Source of the DNA: CAZTLE01 sp964614415
GTDB taxonomy: Bacteria; Bacteroidota; Bacteroidia; Flavobacteriales; Flavobacteriaceae
DNA: 9,431 nt
NCBI GenBank assembly: GCA_964614415.1
Contig: CAZTLE010000161.1
Coordinates: forward strand, 1-9,431
Direction of reading: 5' to 3'
Position 1 is the stretch's first letter. Each line of letters begins with the position of its first letter. Both the position numbers and the translations under genes were made by a program. Below are positions 1 to 7,075 of this stretch, piece by piece. Under the pieces are notes generated by a model. The model was not told the origin of the DNA and did not search any database. It saw only the letters and a program-made list of their open reading frames with translations.

Positions 1-510
1 CACATAAGAGTTCCATTCCAACGAATCGGCTTTCAGTGCCTTTAGCTCATCCCGTATCGCATTTTCAAAAGACCGCTTCTCTCTACCTAGTCCGGCGGTC
101 ATATTGTAATGAGAGAATGCACGCGGTAAGGGGTCTCGGAGCAGGATCACGATCCTTGCCTCAGGATTGTACTCGTAAATAAGTCGAGCCGATTCGGGTG
201 CGTGCAGATAACATGTACTACCGTCATAGACCATCTTTTCATCTCCTAACAGCGAATAAACCTTTTCGTACGCTTCTCTGGACGTTATATGTGCGATATG
301 CAATGGTTCTGGAAATTGCTTCCGAAAATAATCGTCAAGGTCGAACAGATGAGGTTGGCGATGGACATTGGAGGGCAAAGAATCTATAAAATGATGAGGC
401 TCTTTAACGGGCGGCACATATATCTCCGGGTGAGAAGATAACAGATTGACAAAGGATGTCGTACCTGAGCGCATAGCGCCCACTACAAAAAGATTTACTT
501 TTCGCTTCAT
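1..510 (-). CDS. PAPS-dependent sulfotransferase, C-terminus cut by window edge
   Basis: An open frame starts with ATG at 510 and stays open for 170 codons to base 1, so the 3' part of the gene lies outside the window. The protein begins MKRKVNLFVVGAMRSGTTSF. GAMRSGTTS (residues 11-19) is the 5'-phosphosulfate-binding loop of sulfotransferases, VKEPHHF (35-41) follows, and LLRDPLPRAFSHY (123-135) is the 3'-phosphate-binding region, with R125 and S133 in the expected places. Family members are usually around 280-300 residues, so roughly 110-130 are missing. The enzyme should transfer sulfate from PAPS to an unknown acceptor. Its ATG overlaps the TGA of the upstream glycosyltransferase as ATGA, which suggests translational coupling and fixes the start. 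It is a divergent paralogue of the sulfotransferase at 1438-2337. The family is clear; the acceptor (glycan, lipid or other) is not. Confidence 0.9.
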   Translation of the reverse strand, partial: MKRKVNLFVVGAMRSGTTSFVNLLSSHPEIYVPPVKEPHHFIDSLPSNVHRQPHLFDLDDYFRKQFPEPLHIAHITSREAYEKVYSLLGDEKMVYDGSTCYLHAPESARLIYEYNPEARIVILLRDPLPRAFSHYNMTAGLGREKRSFENAIRDELKALKADSLEWNSYV

Positions 511-1427
511 CCCCTGTACAGCTTTTTTAGTCCTGCTACCAAATTAAAAGGAAGATAATCAATTATCCATAACATTCGCTTCGTCCCTGAGGTAAGTACA
601 GCATCGGCTCCTTTACGAATTTCAATTCGTCCGGCTTTGTCGTATGTTTCTCTGCCTCGGGCATAGGCCCAAATGACAAACCTGTTGTAGAATTTTCGAG
701 CAGCTTCCTGCTCCATTGCTGTCAATTGGGGAATTATTCGCTTCATTGTATCCAGGTAGGACAGGAAATCCGGAACGCTCATTACGTCTTGCGAAGCTTG
801 TGCCTTTTTGGTCTTTCTGTAAAATGACAACGGCTTATTAACAAATACAACATCGTATCTGGCGCACAATCGAAACCAGAGATCGTGGTCTTCGTGTCGA
901 GACTGTCCGGGTTTAAACAGTCCCACTTCTTCCAGTAGTGATTTTTTGATTACAGCGTTGGACGCGTTTAACGGTGGGAGGTATTTTTCAATTACTTCAT
1001 AATAGTTCACGGTGCCGGTTTGCCCCTCCTCCGGCAGCAAGGCATGGGTATAACGTTCGGCACCCGAATCGAACACCCGGCTTCTTCCGCCCGCAAAAAT
1101 GCAATTGTCGGGATGCCTGTCTATCACCACCGCTATTTCCTTCAGAAAGGAAGGATCCCACCAATCGTCCGCATCGAGAAAGGCAATCCATTCGAAGCGA
1201 CTTTCCGCGATTCCCGTGTTTCTGGCTACCGAAACTCCTGAATGCGGTATGGTGAATACTTTAAGTCGATCATCTGTAATTCCGGAAATTTGATCCAGGG
1301 ATCCATCGGTGCTACCGTCATTAATGACTAGAAGCTCAAAATCAACATCCAATTGGTTTAAAACCGATTGAACTGTCTCCAGGATAAAGGGCGCTTTATT
1401 ATATAGTGGGACAACTACTGAAAACAT
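507..1427 (-). CDS. Family 2 glycosyltransferase (GT-A fold)
   Basis: A 306-residue protein with the GT2 layout: an N-terminal VVVPLYNK strand-loop (residues 4-11), NDGSTD (36-41) for nucleotide-sugar binding, VARNTGI (67-73), the DADD metal-binding motif (85-88, DxD type) and HEDHDLW (178-184), which matches the usual catalytic ED region. The length is normal for a complete GT2 enzyme. It has no convincing transmembrane segment, so it probably acts at the cytoplasmic face of the membrane, adding a sugar to a lipid-linked or nascent chain. It sits between two sulfotransferases, 10 nt after one and overlapping the other by ATGA. It is therefore likely part of the same glycan assembly unit. Sugar donor and acceptor cannot be predicted from the sequence. 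The ATG start directly precedes the conserved N-terminal strand and is secure. Confidence 0.92.
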   Translation of the reverse strand: MFSVVVPLYNKAPFILETVQSVLNQLDVDFELLVINDGSTDGSLDQISGITDDRLKVFTIPHSGVSVARNTGIAESRFEWIAFLDADDWWDPSFLKEIAVVIDRHPDNCIFAGGRSRVFDSGAERYTHALLPEEGQTGTVNYYEVIEKYLPPLNASNAVIKKSLLEEVGLFKPGQSRHEDHDLWFRLCARYDVVFVNKPLSFYRKTKKAQASQDVMSVPDFLSYLDTMKRIIPQLTAMEQEAARKFYNRFVIWAYARGRETYDKAGRIEIRKGADAVLTSGTKRMLWIIDYLPFNLVAGLKKLYRG

Positions 1428-1437
1428 GAACTAAGCG

Positions 1438-2337
1438 TTACAACTGTAACCAATGGGACAGGTTTCTACCGGTGCAACCTTCCAATGTTACAATATCTTT
1501 TTCAAAGTACGCTAAAAGTTCCGGAGTGAGTGTTGCAATTTCTTCTGAGATGTCATCCAACTCGTCAGTTATATTCGAACGATTAATGGCGTTGGAGGCC
1601 CCTATGCCCCATCGTATACCTAATTTTCGCTTTGCGATATTTATGGCCCGAACCACCGAGAAAAGCAGCGGAGACCTGCGCTGACCGGCCTCATTTAGTA
1701 TTTCATAACTGTTGAGGCTATAATCGGAGACACCTAGAAAAGCAAGCACTTCGCGATATACGGCATCGGCATCCCCTTTCATGTCTTCCAGAAAAATCCA
1801 TTTCAATTGATTATCCGGAACCGAGTTCTGAACACGCTCTAACTGAGCTCCAAGTTTGCATACGGCGCCATACTGCAAGAGCGATGGGTCAGTGTTTCCC
1901 TTTGGAATTCCCGTCCCCCCGGATCTGTCTTCCTGCAAACGCCAGGCACGAACAGGCGATCGTTGGTCTTCGGCCCCACCAAACAACAATTGCCTGTGGA
2001 GAGAAAAGAACATGCTAACAGGGTCCCTAAGCAATACCAGGAAACGGGCCCCGGGATTAAACCGGAGTATTTCCGAAATGGCCTTTTCAGAATAGAGATA
2101 CCACACGGAGGCCTCCCCCAGATATCTTGCTTCTTTGGGAGCCTTCCGGAAGAGTTTCAAATAGGACTTCTCATCAAAATAATAGCGGTGCCCGCTGTCG
2201 GTATTGAAATAATGTGGTTCTTTTACCGGACACATATATATTTCGGGATGCTGATCCAGGTAATGACGTAACGACGTAGTACCGCATTTGGGTGCTCCAA
2301 TTATGAACAGATTGGGTATCTGTGGGTCATCTCCCAT
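1438..2337 (-). CDS. PAPS-dependent sulfotransferase, complete
   Basis: A complete 299-residue sulfotransferase-family protein. NLFIIGAPKCGTTSL (residues 9-23) contains the 5'-phosphosulfate loop PKCGTTSL. VKEPHYF (38-44) follows, and VLLRDPVSMFFSLHRQ (101-116) contains the 3'-phosphate-binding R104 and S112. No signal peptide or membrane anchor is visible, so it is probably cytoplasmic, where PAPS is made. The ATG at 2337 lies inside the end of the flippase gene, giving an 11-nt overlap (ATGGGAGATGA), which implies translational coupling. There is no Shine-Dalgarno sequence ahead of it. The N-terminal third closely resembles the partial sulfotransferase at the left edge (shared NLF..GA....GTTS and HPEIY..PVKEPH.F), but the central regions differ, so the two probably act on different positions or acceptors. 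The substrate is unknown. Confidence 0.92.
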   Translation of the reverse strand: MGDDPQIPNLFIIGAPKCGTTSLRHYLDQHPEIYMCPVKEPHYFNTDSGHRYYFDEKSYLKLFRKAPKEARYLGEASVWYLYSEKAISEILRFNPGARFLVLLRDPVSMFFSLHRQLLFGGAEDQRSPVRAWRLQEDRSGGTGIPKGNTDPSLLQYGAVCKLGAQLERVQNSVPDNQLKWIFLEDMKGDADAVYREVLAFLGVSDYSLNSYEILNEAGQRRSPLLFSVVRAINIAKRKLGIRWGIGASNAINRSNITDELDDISEEIATLTPELLAYFEKDIVTLEGCTGRNLSHWLQL

Positions 2338-3628
2338 AGAAAATCGTAGTGTTTATGCGCAGATGCTTTCTCACAAAGTTAAGGAGGAAAAGATTCTGAA
2401 CAATAAGCACAATGCTCACCACTATGGCTGCGCCCAGGGCATCGAAATAGATTATCATGGGTATACCCGCCGCCAGAGTAGCCACGAGCGCAATGACGTT
2501 GGTATTGGAATGAATACGTTGGTAACCTGTCATGCGCAATACCAGGCCGACCGAACCTACAATTGCGTTTAAAAGCTGGCCGATACACAAGGCGACCAAT
2601 GGAAGATAAGAGCTGAAATATTCTGTTCCAAACACCCATTGCAACAAACCGGGGCCTCCAATAAAGAATACAGAAGCGACTACCACGGAAAACAGGAAGA
2701 TAATACGACTGGTCTTTCTCACGATCCGTTGAATATATGGCATATCTCCTTCTTCATGTGCCGCGGAAACAAAGGGTGCTATGGCCATATTAAGCGTATC
2801 CAGCACAAAGGATACCAGGGCCGCTCCTCTCGAAGCAACCTCAAAAATGGCAACCGCTTCTATGCTGCCGAAAATGGCAAGAATATAGGTGATAGATCGC
2901 AGCTTAGCTACCTGCACAACGTTGTTTACGGTAAATGGAAAGGCTTGCTTCATCCACTCCCGGGTGTGGTATACAGCACTGTATTCTCTAATCTTACGTA
3001 GCAACTTTTTCCATAAAAAGAAGAAACCCAGGATAAACCCAAGAGACGCCGCCAACAATTGAAACAACATGGTTAGCTGTGGTGTAAGTTCCAGCTCAAA
3101 AAGGATGGCTGCCACTATGCAAATAGTGAACATGGCATTCCTAAAAAGCGTATCGGGAACGTCCGCCAGGACAATTAGTTTCATGCCACGCAGTGTGCCG
3201 TTGCGAAGTGCTCCAAGTCCCAAAAGCGGAACAAGTGCCAGACCATACAGTATCGTCTCTACCAAAACCAGGTCATACCTCGACCACCACAAATAATAGG
3301 AGATAAAGGCAATTAAAAAAACCACCAGAGTAGCCCCTATGGCAAAAAAGTTGGTTTTACGAACGAGGCCTTTGATGGCTGAATAATTGGAATGAACTTC
3401 ATACTTGGAGACATATCTCGTCATGAGGTGCGGCATTCCCATGGTAACCAGGGACGTTACCAGCATCATCGTGGAATATGCAAGAATGTATACCCCAAAG
3501 CCTTCCACACTTAAGTATCGGGCCAACAGGACTGCATTGAGAAAGACGAAGAAAGTCGAACCGAACTTTACGACCACACTTCCCGCCGATGCGAATTTGA
3601 TGTCTTTACGCGATAAAAAATTAAACAC
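2327..3628 (-). CDS. Wzx-type polysaccharide flippase (MOP/PST superfamily)
   Basis: A 433-residue, very hydrophobic protein with about a dozen predicted membrane helices. Its N-terminus is typical of polysaccharide flippases (PST/MOP family): a charged start, a long first helix, then LLARYLSVEGFGVY (around residues 34-47) and a second helix. ARYL..EGFG.Y is a recurrent motif of the family. The likely role is moving lipid-linked oligosaccharide across the inner membrane; a MATE-like transporter of another lipid-linked substrate is the alternative. The start is GTG at 3628: an in-frame TAA lies only three codons upstream, no ATG fits until well inside the first helices, and the GTG follows the cysN stop by 16 nt. 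Position directly after cysN and overlapping the sulfotransferase ties glycan export to the sulfate-activation genes. Confidence 0.88.
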   Translation of the reverse strand: MFNFLSRKDIKFASAGSVVVKFGSTFFVFLNAVLLARYLSVEGFGVYILAYSTMMLVTSLVTMGMPHLMTRYVSKYEVHSNYSAIKGLVRKTNFFAIGATLVVFLIAFISYYLWWSRYDLVLVETILYGLALVPLLGLGALRNGTLRGMKLIVLADVPDTLFRNAMFTICIVAAILFELELTPQLTMLFQLLAASLGFILGFFFLWKKLLRKIREYSAVYHTREWMKQAFPFTVNNVVQVAKLRSITYILAIFGSIEAVAIFEVASRGAALVSFVLDTLNMAIAPFVSAAHEEGDMPYIQRIVRKTSRIIFLFSVVVASVFFIGGPGLLQWVFGTEYFSSYLPLVALCIGQLLNAIVGSVGLVLRMTGYQRIHSNTNVIALVATLAAGIPMIIYFDALGAAIVVSIVLIVQNLFLLNFVRKHLRINTTIFYGR

Positions 3629-3644
3629 GCCTAGTTATTGGACT

Positions 3645-4901
3645 TTACATGATCATTCCGGCTGCAACCGTTTCATGGGTGGTATCATCAATTAAAATGA
3701 AACTTCCCGTTATCCGGTTATCCCGGTATTCATCGATCATTAAGGGGCGGGTGGTACGTACTTTGATCCGACCAATATCGTTCATGTCCAGATCTTTGTC
3801 TTCAGTATCGCGGTTATAGGTATTGATATCAATCTTGTAGACAACCTCCTTGATCATAGCCTTTTGCTCATTGGAGGTATGCATAATGGTGTATTTGGCG
3901 CGCGGTCGGGCAGGGTTATTATGCAACCAACATATCATAGCGTCAAATTCCTGGGAAGGTTCCGGCCTGTTGTTGGTCTTCACGATCATATCACCTCGTC
4001 CCACGTCAATATCATCTTCCAGGCTAATGGCCACCGACATAGGGGCATAAGCCTCTTCCACCTCTCCTTTTATGGTGTCGATAGATTTAATGGTCGAAGT
4101 GAATCCTGAAGGCATAATGGTGACTTCATCACCCGGGCGGAAGATCCCACTGGCTACACGCCCTGCATAGCCCCGGTAATCGATAAACTCATCACGCTGA
4201 GGGCGCAGTACTGTCTGAACCGGGAAGCGGGCATCTATCTTGTTAATGTCGCTACTAATGTGCAGGCTTTCCAGCGTATGCAATAATGGAGCCCCCTGAT
4301 ACCAGGCCATATTTTCAGAACGATTTACCACATTATCCCCATTGAGAGCACTAATGGGCAGGAATCGTACGTCCTTCACATACAGCTTAGAAGAAAATTC
4401 TTCAAACTGATTGATAATGCCCTCATACACTTCCTCCGAATAATCCACCAGATCCATCTTGTTGATACAAACAATGATGTGTGGGATTTGCAACAAAGAA
4501 GCGATAAAAGCATGCCGTTTGGTTTGCTCGATCACTCCGTTTCGCGCATCGATGAGTATCAGCGCCGCATTGGCTGTTGATGCACCAGTCACCATATTTC
4601 GTGTGTACTGAATATGGCCGGGCGTATCGGCAATGATAAATTTTCGTTTTGGTGTGGTGAAATAACGGTAGGCCACATCAATAGTAATCCCCTGTTCACG
4701 TTCATCACGCAATCCGTCTGTAAAAAGCGCCAGGTCCACCCCGTCGTGTCCCTTTCGTTTACTCGTATTCTCAACAGCTTGCAACTGATCCTCAAAAATA
4801 GCCTTGGAATCGTATAGCAACCTACCAATAAGGGTACTTTTTCCATCATCAACACTACCGGCTGTTGTAAATCGCAATAGTTGATTATTGTCTAGTTGCA
4901 T
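3645..4901 (-). CDS. cysN: Sulfate adenylyltransferase subunit 1, GTPase
   Basis: The 418-residue GTPase subunit of ATP sulfurylase. It couples GTP hydrolysis to formation of APS from sulfate and ATP by CysD, in the cytoplasm. All GTPase motifs are present: GSVDDGKS (residues 15-22, G1), GITI (71-74, G2), DTPGH (92-96, G3), NKMD (147-150, G4) and SALNG (184-188, G5). EF-Tu-like beta-barrel domains follow. GSVDDGKS with DSK and GITIDVAYRYF distinguishes CysN from EF-Tu and SelB. There is no C-terminal APS kinase domain, so this is CysN and not a CysNC fusion, in agreement with a separate cysC. It lies 220 bp downstream of cysD, an unusual gap in an otherwise tightly packed operon, and ends 16 nt before the flippase. 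Confidence 0.97.
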   Translation of the reverse strand: MQLDNNQLLRFTTAGSVDDGKSTLIGRLLYDSKAIFEDQLQAVENTSKRKGHDGVDLALFTDGLRDEREQGITIDVAYRYFTTPKRKFIIADTPGHIQYTRNMVTGASTANAALILIDARNGVIEQTKRHAFIASLLQIPHIIVCINKMDLVDYSEEVYEGIINQFEEFSSKLYVKDVRFLPISALNGDNVVNRSENMAWYQGAPLLHTLESLHISSDINKIDARFPVQTVLRPQRDEFIDYRGYAGRVASGIFRPGDEVTIMPSGFTSTIKSIDTIKGEVEEAYAPMSVAISLEDDIDVGRGDMIVKTNNRPEPSQEFDAMICWLHNNPARPRAKYTIMHTSNEQKAMIKEVVYKIDINTYNRDTEDKDLDMNDIGRIKVRTTRPLMIDEYRDNRITGSFILIDDTTHETVAAGMIM

Positions 4902-4907
4902 GCCTCT

Positions 4908-4970
4908 TTATTGCTTATTTATATTCTTTATTGTTATTCTCCCTTCTCTATTCTCTCTTTTCTCTTCTCC
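4908..4970 (-). other. Purine-rich leader upstream of cysN
   Basis: On the plus strand this stretch is almost entirely C and T with A interruptions; on the coding strand it is a run of GA-rich words (GAGAAG, GAGAAT, AAGAGA) that turns AT-rich nearer the cysN ATG. It could ease ribosome loading by staying unstructured, or be a degenerate repeat like those found between genes in flavobacteria. No function can be assigned from sequence alone. Confidence 0.4.
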
Positions 4971-4971
4971 A

Positions 4972-5013
4972 ATTCATGATTCGACATTCATCATTCGACA
5001 TTCATCATTCGTC
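4972..5013. repeat. Heptamer tandem repeat, block 1
   Basis: Six consecutive heptamers of the form ATTCNNC, arranged as a 14-nt higher-order unit: attcatgattcgac, attcatcattcgac, attcatcattcgtc. The period is not a multiple of three and the block lies between cysN and cysD, so it is non-coding. It uses the same heptamer as the block at 5084-5118, on the other side of the inverted repeat. Confidence 0.8.
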
Positions 5014-5023
5014 ATCCAGTCCG

Positions 5024-5070
5024 CACTTCGATACTCCTTCCTTCGCCAAGGCTTCGTAAGGCACTCAGTG
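5024..5070. repeat. Inverted-repeat core between the heptamer blocks
   Basis: This 47-nt segment begins cact and ends agtg. Inside it are cctt-cgcc-aagg (5040-5051) and a near-palindrome at its right end, gcactcagtgc (5061-5071). It could fold into one or more hairpins in RNA or DNA. No T-run follows on either strand, so it does not look like a standard intrinsic terminator. It resembles the dispersed intergenic repeats common in flavobacterial genomes; whether copies occur elsewhere cannot be seen here. Confidence 0.5.
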
Positions 5071-5083
5071 CTCACTCCCATTC

Positions 5084-5118
5084 CTTCATCATTCGACATT
5101 CGTCATTCGTCATTCGTA
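5084..5118. repeat. Heptamer tandem repeat, block 2
   Basis: Five heptamers: cttcatc, attcgac, attcgtc, attcgtc, attcgta. The block ends only three bases before the cysD stop codon (TAG, 5122-5124), so the repeat begins essentially at the end of that gene. It has the same unit and orientation as block 1. Confidence 0.78.
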
Positions 5119-5121
5119 ATT

Positions 5122-6027
5122 CTAAAAATACCCCTGTCTCTTCCGGTCTTCCATGGACGTTTCACTTCGCTTGTCATCGCTTCGGTTGCCTCGCTCGGTT
5201 TGCTTCATGGCCGCCACTTCTGCAACGATCTTTTCAAGTGTATCCGCGTCAGATTCTATACCACCGGTGATCGTGATATCTCCCAGGGTACGAAAACGTA
5301 TCTTTTTCCGAACGGTCTCTTCGTCCCCGTCCATTTTTAAGAATTCAGATACGGGTATCCATGAATCGTTGCGCCACACAACTTCGCGATCATGCGCAAA
5401 GTAGAGCGAAGGAATTTGGATATTCTCGCGTGCAATGTAGTTCCACACGTCCATTTCGGTCCAGTTACTAATCGGAAAGGCCCTGAAATGCTCTCCCTCA
5501 AAGTGTTTTCCATTCAGCAAGTTCCACAATTCAGGACGCTGATTTTTAGGGTCCCACTGTCCGAAATCATCGCGGTGCGAGAAAAATCGTTCCTTGGCTC
5601 GCGCCTTTTCTTCATCCCGGCGTCCTCCTCCGATGGCACAATCGATCTTGTGTTCTTCAATTGTATCGAGCAAGGTAGTTATTTGAAGTGCATTACGTGT
5701 CGCATTTTTTCCACGCTCCTCGGCTACCCTACCCTTGTCGATGGATTCCTGCACAGAGCCTACCAACAATTCAACACCAAGCGATTCCACCAGGTCATTC
5801 CTGAATTTGATCGTTTCCGGAAAATTATGTCCGGTATCCACGTGAAGTAAAGGAAAGGGTATCTTCGAGGGATAAAATGCTTTCTTCGCAAGGTGAGTTA
5901 CGAGGATTGAATCTTTCCCCCCGGAAAACAAGATAACCGGGTTTTGGAATTGTGCCCACACCTCTCTTAGGATAAAAATGGCCTCAGATTCCAGTTCGTC
6001 CAGATAATTGAGATAGTATTTACTCAT
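5122..6027 (-). CDS. cysD: Sulfate adenylyltransferase subunit 2
   Basis: The 301-residue catalytic subunit of ATP sulfurylase, which adenylates sulfate to APS together with CysN. It is an N-type PP-loop ATPase: VILFSGGKDSILVTHLA contains the SGGKDS loop at residues 35-40. A central GGGRRDEEKARAKERFFSHR segment, the FPISNWTEMDVW motif, and the C-terminal RFRTLGDITITGGIESDADT region ending in a basic MEDRKRQGYF tail are all hallmarks of CysD. They separate it from the related PAPS reductase CysH. The length matches the family (about 300). The ATG overlaps the cysC stop by one base (TAATG), so the two are probably translationally coupled. The stop codon abuts a repeat-filled gap before cysN. 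Confidence 0.97.
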   Translation of the reverse strand: MSKYYLNYLDELESEAIFILREVWAQFQNPVILFSGGKDSILVTHLAKKAFYPSKIPFPLLHVDTGHNFPETIKFRNDLVESLGVELLVGSVQESIDKGRVAEERGKNATRNALQITTLLDTIEEHKIDCAIGGGRRDEEKARAKERFFSHRDDFGQWDPKNQRPELWNLLNGKHFEGEHFRAFPISNWTEMDVWNYIARENIQIPSLYFAHDREVVWRNDSWIPVSEFLKMDGDEETVRKKIRFRTLGDITITGGIESDADTLEKIVAEVAAMKQTERGNRSDDKRSETSMEDRKRQGYF

Positions 6028-6620
6028 TACTGTTCTAATTTTTTATCAATTACCGAAAGTACTTCCTGCACACATTCGGCGACGCTTAATTTTGTTGTGT
6101 CCAACTGCACATCGGCTGCGGTTGGTGCTTCATAGGGCGCACTCACTCCCGTAAAATTTGGGATTTCGCCCTTTCTGGCTCTTGCATATAAGCCCTTTAC
6201 ATCCCTGCGCTCACACTCTTCAATAGGCGTATTTACAAAAATCTCGACGAAATTAGAATATCCTACGGTCTTTTTTACGTCTTCCCGGTCTTTTATGTAT
6301 GGAGAGACAAACGAAGCCAGAACAACAAGGCCGGCATCCAGCATGAGCTTGGACACTTCGGCAATTCGGCGAATATTCTCGGTGCGATCTTCCGGGGTAA
6401 AACTCAGATTGCTATTCAACCCTCCCCGCACGTTGTCACCATCCAGGCTATAGGTGTGCACGCCTTTTTGATGCAAGGCGACTTCAACGGCATTGGCTAT
6501 GGTCGATTTACCCGACCCGGAAAGGCCGGTAAACCACAACAGCAAAGCCTTGTGTTTTTTTAGCGCACTCCGTTGTTCGGCAGTGACGGCAAATGTATGT
6601 GGAACAATATTTTCTGACAT
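6027..6620 (-). CDS. cysC: Adenylyl-sulfate (APS) kinase
   Basis: A 197-residue APS kinase that phosphorylates APS with ATP to give PAPS, the universal sulfate donor. WFTGLSGSGKST (residues 29-40) holds the Walker A loop, DGDNVRGGLN (60-69) the APS-binding region, SFVSPY (103-108) the conserved active-site serine loop, and GLYARARKGEIPNFTGV with APYEAP (143-166) the lid and substrate region. The start chosen is ATG at 6620, which overlaps the TAA of the preceding gene as TAATG. A further in-frame ATG at 6680 would add 20 residues without family resemblance and overlap the neighbour deeply, so it is rejected. As a stand-alone kinase beside cysD and cysN with no reductase gene nearby, it points to PAPS production for sulfotransferases. 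Confidence 0.96.
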   Translation of the reverse strand: MSENIVPHTFAVTAEQRSALKKHKALLLWFTGLSGSGKSTIANAVEVALHQKGVHTYSLDGDNVRGGLNSNLSFTPEDRTENIRRIAEVSKLMLDAGLVVLASFVSPYIKDREDVKKTVGYSNFVEIFVNTPIEECERRDVKGLYARARKGEIPNFTGVSAPYEAPTAADVQLDTTKLSVAECVQEVLSVIDKKLEQ

Positions 6621-7075
6621 TAGCGCCCGATGAGTTTGTACACAAAATTCCGAATGCGCCCCAGTGGTAATTGCAACCACAAGCGCTCGTGGAAATAATA
6701 CAGTGCAAATTTAGTAATTAACTCCGTTAGGGCTATGAACAAAGCAACCTCGTCAAAACTATCAAGCACCGTCCCTGTGATCAGGAAGGTCATGGTGGTG
6801 GCTACAATGCGCCAGGAGATGGTTTTATACAGTGTTTGTCTCCTGGTAACGGTTCCACGGCGATATGCCTGCCAAACCCGTTCGTGTATATAATAGACAA
6901 ACAACTTGAGAAGCATCTCAATCCCGCCTATGGTCAACGCATTTTCGATACTGCAATTCCCGTAAAGACAAGTAATGAGCAACACCACCAACACCAGGTC
7001 CGTGGTCGCCACGATGCGCCAGGAAAGGCCTTTCAGTATGCTTCTGAGGTGTGATTCTTTTCGGTAGGTTGCCAT
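6620..7075 (-). CDS. Small membrane protein with two tandem DUF2061 domains
   Basis: A 151-residue membrane protein made of two copies of one domain (DUF2061, an uncharacterised family). SWRIVATT occurs at residues 18-25 and 87-94, a helix follows each time, then E53-x3-K57 and E118-x3-K122, then YYIHERVW (61-68) and YYFHERLW (126-133). Each copy holds about two hydrophobic helices, giving roughly four in total with positively charged ends. Function is unknown. It is overlapped by one base on both sides (TAATG with cysQ and with cysC), so it is almost certainly expressed with the PAPS enzymes. No recognised sulfate permease is present in the window, which makes a role in sulfate entry or membrane organisation of the pathway possible, but nothing in the sequence proves it. 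Confidence 0.88.
   Translation of the reverse strand: MATYRKESHLRSILKGLSWRIVATTDLVLVVLLITCLYGNCSIENALTIGGIEMLLKLFVYYIHERVWQAYRRGTVTRRQTLYKTISWRIVATTMTFLITGTVLDSFDEVALFIALTELITKFALYYFHERLWLQLPLGRIRNFVYKLIGR

Noticed and set aside
974..1293. Several plus-strand open frames inside the glycosyltransferase gene
   Set aside because: They are antisense shadows of a clear GT2 coding sequence with no domain or start signal of their own.
1437..1450. Palindrome gttacaactgtaac at the end of the sulfotransferase gene as a terminator
   Set aside because: The stem is only 5 bp, AT-rich and without a T-run, and the next gene starts 10 nt after the stop, so termination is unlikely.
4972..5118. CRISPR array
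   Set aside because: The units are 7 or 14 nt with no spacers and no cas genes are nearby.
4888..5340. A plus-strand open frame of 150 codons across the cysN-cysD gap
   Set aside because: It overlaps the start of cysN and the end of cysD on the opposite strand, is built from the heptamer repeats, and its product is low-complexity with no recognisable domain.
6621..6680. Upstream in-frame extension of cysC to an ATG at 6680
   Set aside because: It lies wholly inside the DUF2061 gene, adds residues unlike the family, and the TAATG overlap gives a better start at 6620.
6508..6708. A 66-codon minus-strand frame overlapping cysC and the DUF2061 gene
   Set aside because: It is out of frame with two well-supported genes and has no family resemblance.
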